Source: Symbiodinium microadriaticum
Lineage: Eukaryota > Sar > Dinophyceae > Suessiales > Symbiodiniaceae
Assembly (NCBI GenBank): GCA_001939145.1
Contig: LSRX01000333.1
Coordinates: 439,265 to 503,264 of the forward strand
Direction of reading: 5' to 3'
Length of the DNA: 64,000 nt
Positions within the stretch are counted from its first letter, which is position 1. Each line of letters starts with the position of its first letter. Made by a program: the position numbers and the translations under genes. The notes beneath the pieces were generated by a model. That model searched no databases and was not told the origin of the DNA. It saw only the letters and a program-made list of their open reading frames with translations. This document shows, in pieces, positions 39,835 through 41,104 of the stretch.

Positions 39835-41068
39835 CTACGGCCACATCCCCAGCAGCGTGGCTTAGGGCGCAGAAGAGTGGTTTGGGGTACACATACAAGC
39901 CACAGCCCAATGCTCAAAGTCTATACAGTAGACAGTTGCATTTAAAGAACTGGAGCTGAGGCTCGACTCTACCATTCTGTGCCCCGTAGAAACTCCGAAC
40001 GCCCGGCTCCTTATGGGTAGAGTCTCTAGGGCTTGAGGATTTGCAAGCCTTCATGTCTTGGGCTGGCACGATTTCTGGGGATCTTATTTGGGGCCGCGGG
40101 CTGGCCCGTCAAACTACAAAGCCCAAAGCGCCTGCTACACTAAACCATAACCCATAAACTCCGAAGCACCTGCGACACCCAAACCCGTAAACCTCATATA
40201 AAGACAAAGGCATCGTGAAACCGCGCGGCGTCTCTCCGCCGCCTTCGGCGGCACTTGGGGCCGGAGTCACCTCGATTGGGTTTGGCAAGGAAGGCAAGGG
40301 CCGAGGTCGTGTTTAAAGTAGATCCATTGGTCTAATATTTAAAGCTGAAATGATCAGGGTTGGGGATGAAGCCGAATGCGACCCCCCCCCCCCCCAACAC
40401 AGCACCATAACACACACATAAGCCGATATTTTGGACAACGGCATTCTGATACCGCTTTAACATTGGAGTCTATGTCACTAGGCAGAACTGCTGGTGCAGC
40501 CATTAACAACTATATGATGAATTCTGGAAGTCTAATCACGACCATTCCATCCGAATTCCTTGAGACACAGTCTAGCTTCGTCGGTAAGGCATGTGCCTGC
40601 ACCATGTGTGGTGTGCCTTTGGGCGTCGGCCGCGGCATCTCCAACCTTGTTCAAGAAGTTTGAGGGGTTTTGACGTTTTGACTCCCTAACCACTGACAAC
40701 CCCCATCCAATATAGCATAGCAACCCATAAGTAACCATTAAAAGGCCCCTATGCCAACACGGTCTAGAGTCCAGGCTTTTCGGAGATTGGGTCCTGAATA
40801 CCGGGCGCGGACCCGCTGCCAAATCCGATTGAACTCTTCTAGGGCTACGGTGTTTGAGCAAGGCTCCACTATGTTACTCTAACGTGGGTTGAATTGTTAC
40901 AAGAACCGCCGTCCAAAGTATGCTATACATTCACCATACATGTATACACATATGCACATATATATATATATATACACACATACATACACACACACATACA
41001 TACATACATACATACATACATACATACATACATACGTACATACATACGTACATACATACATACATACA

Positions 41069-41104
<36 letters not shown>

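Noticed and set aside
40205..40310. GC-rich patch with open frames (NPIEVTPAPSAAEGGGETPR on minus)
   Set aside because: Open in three frames without usable splice sites.
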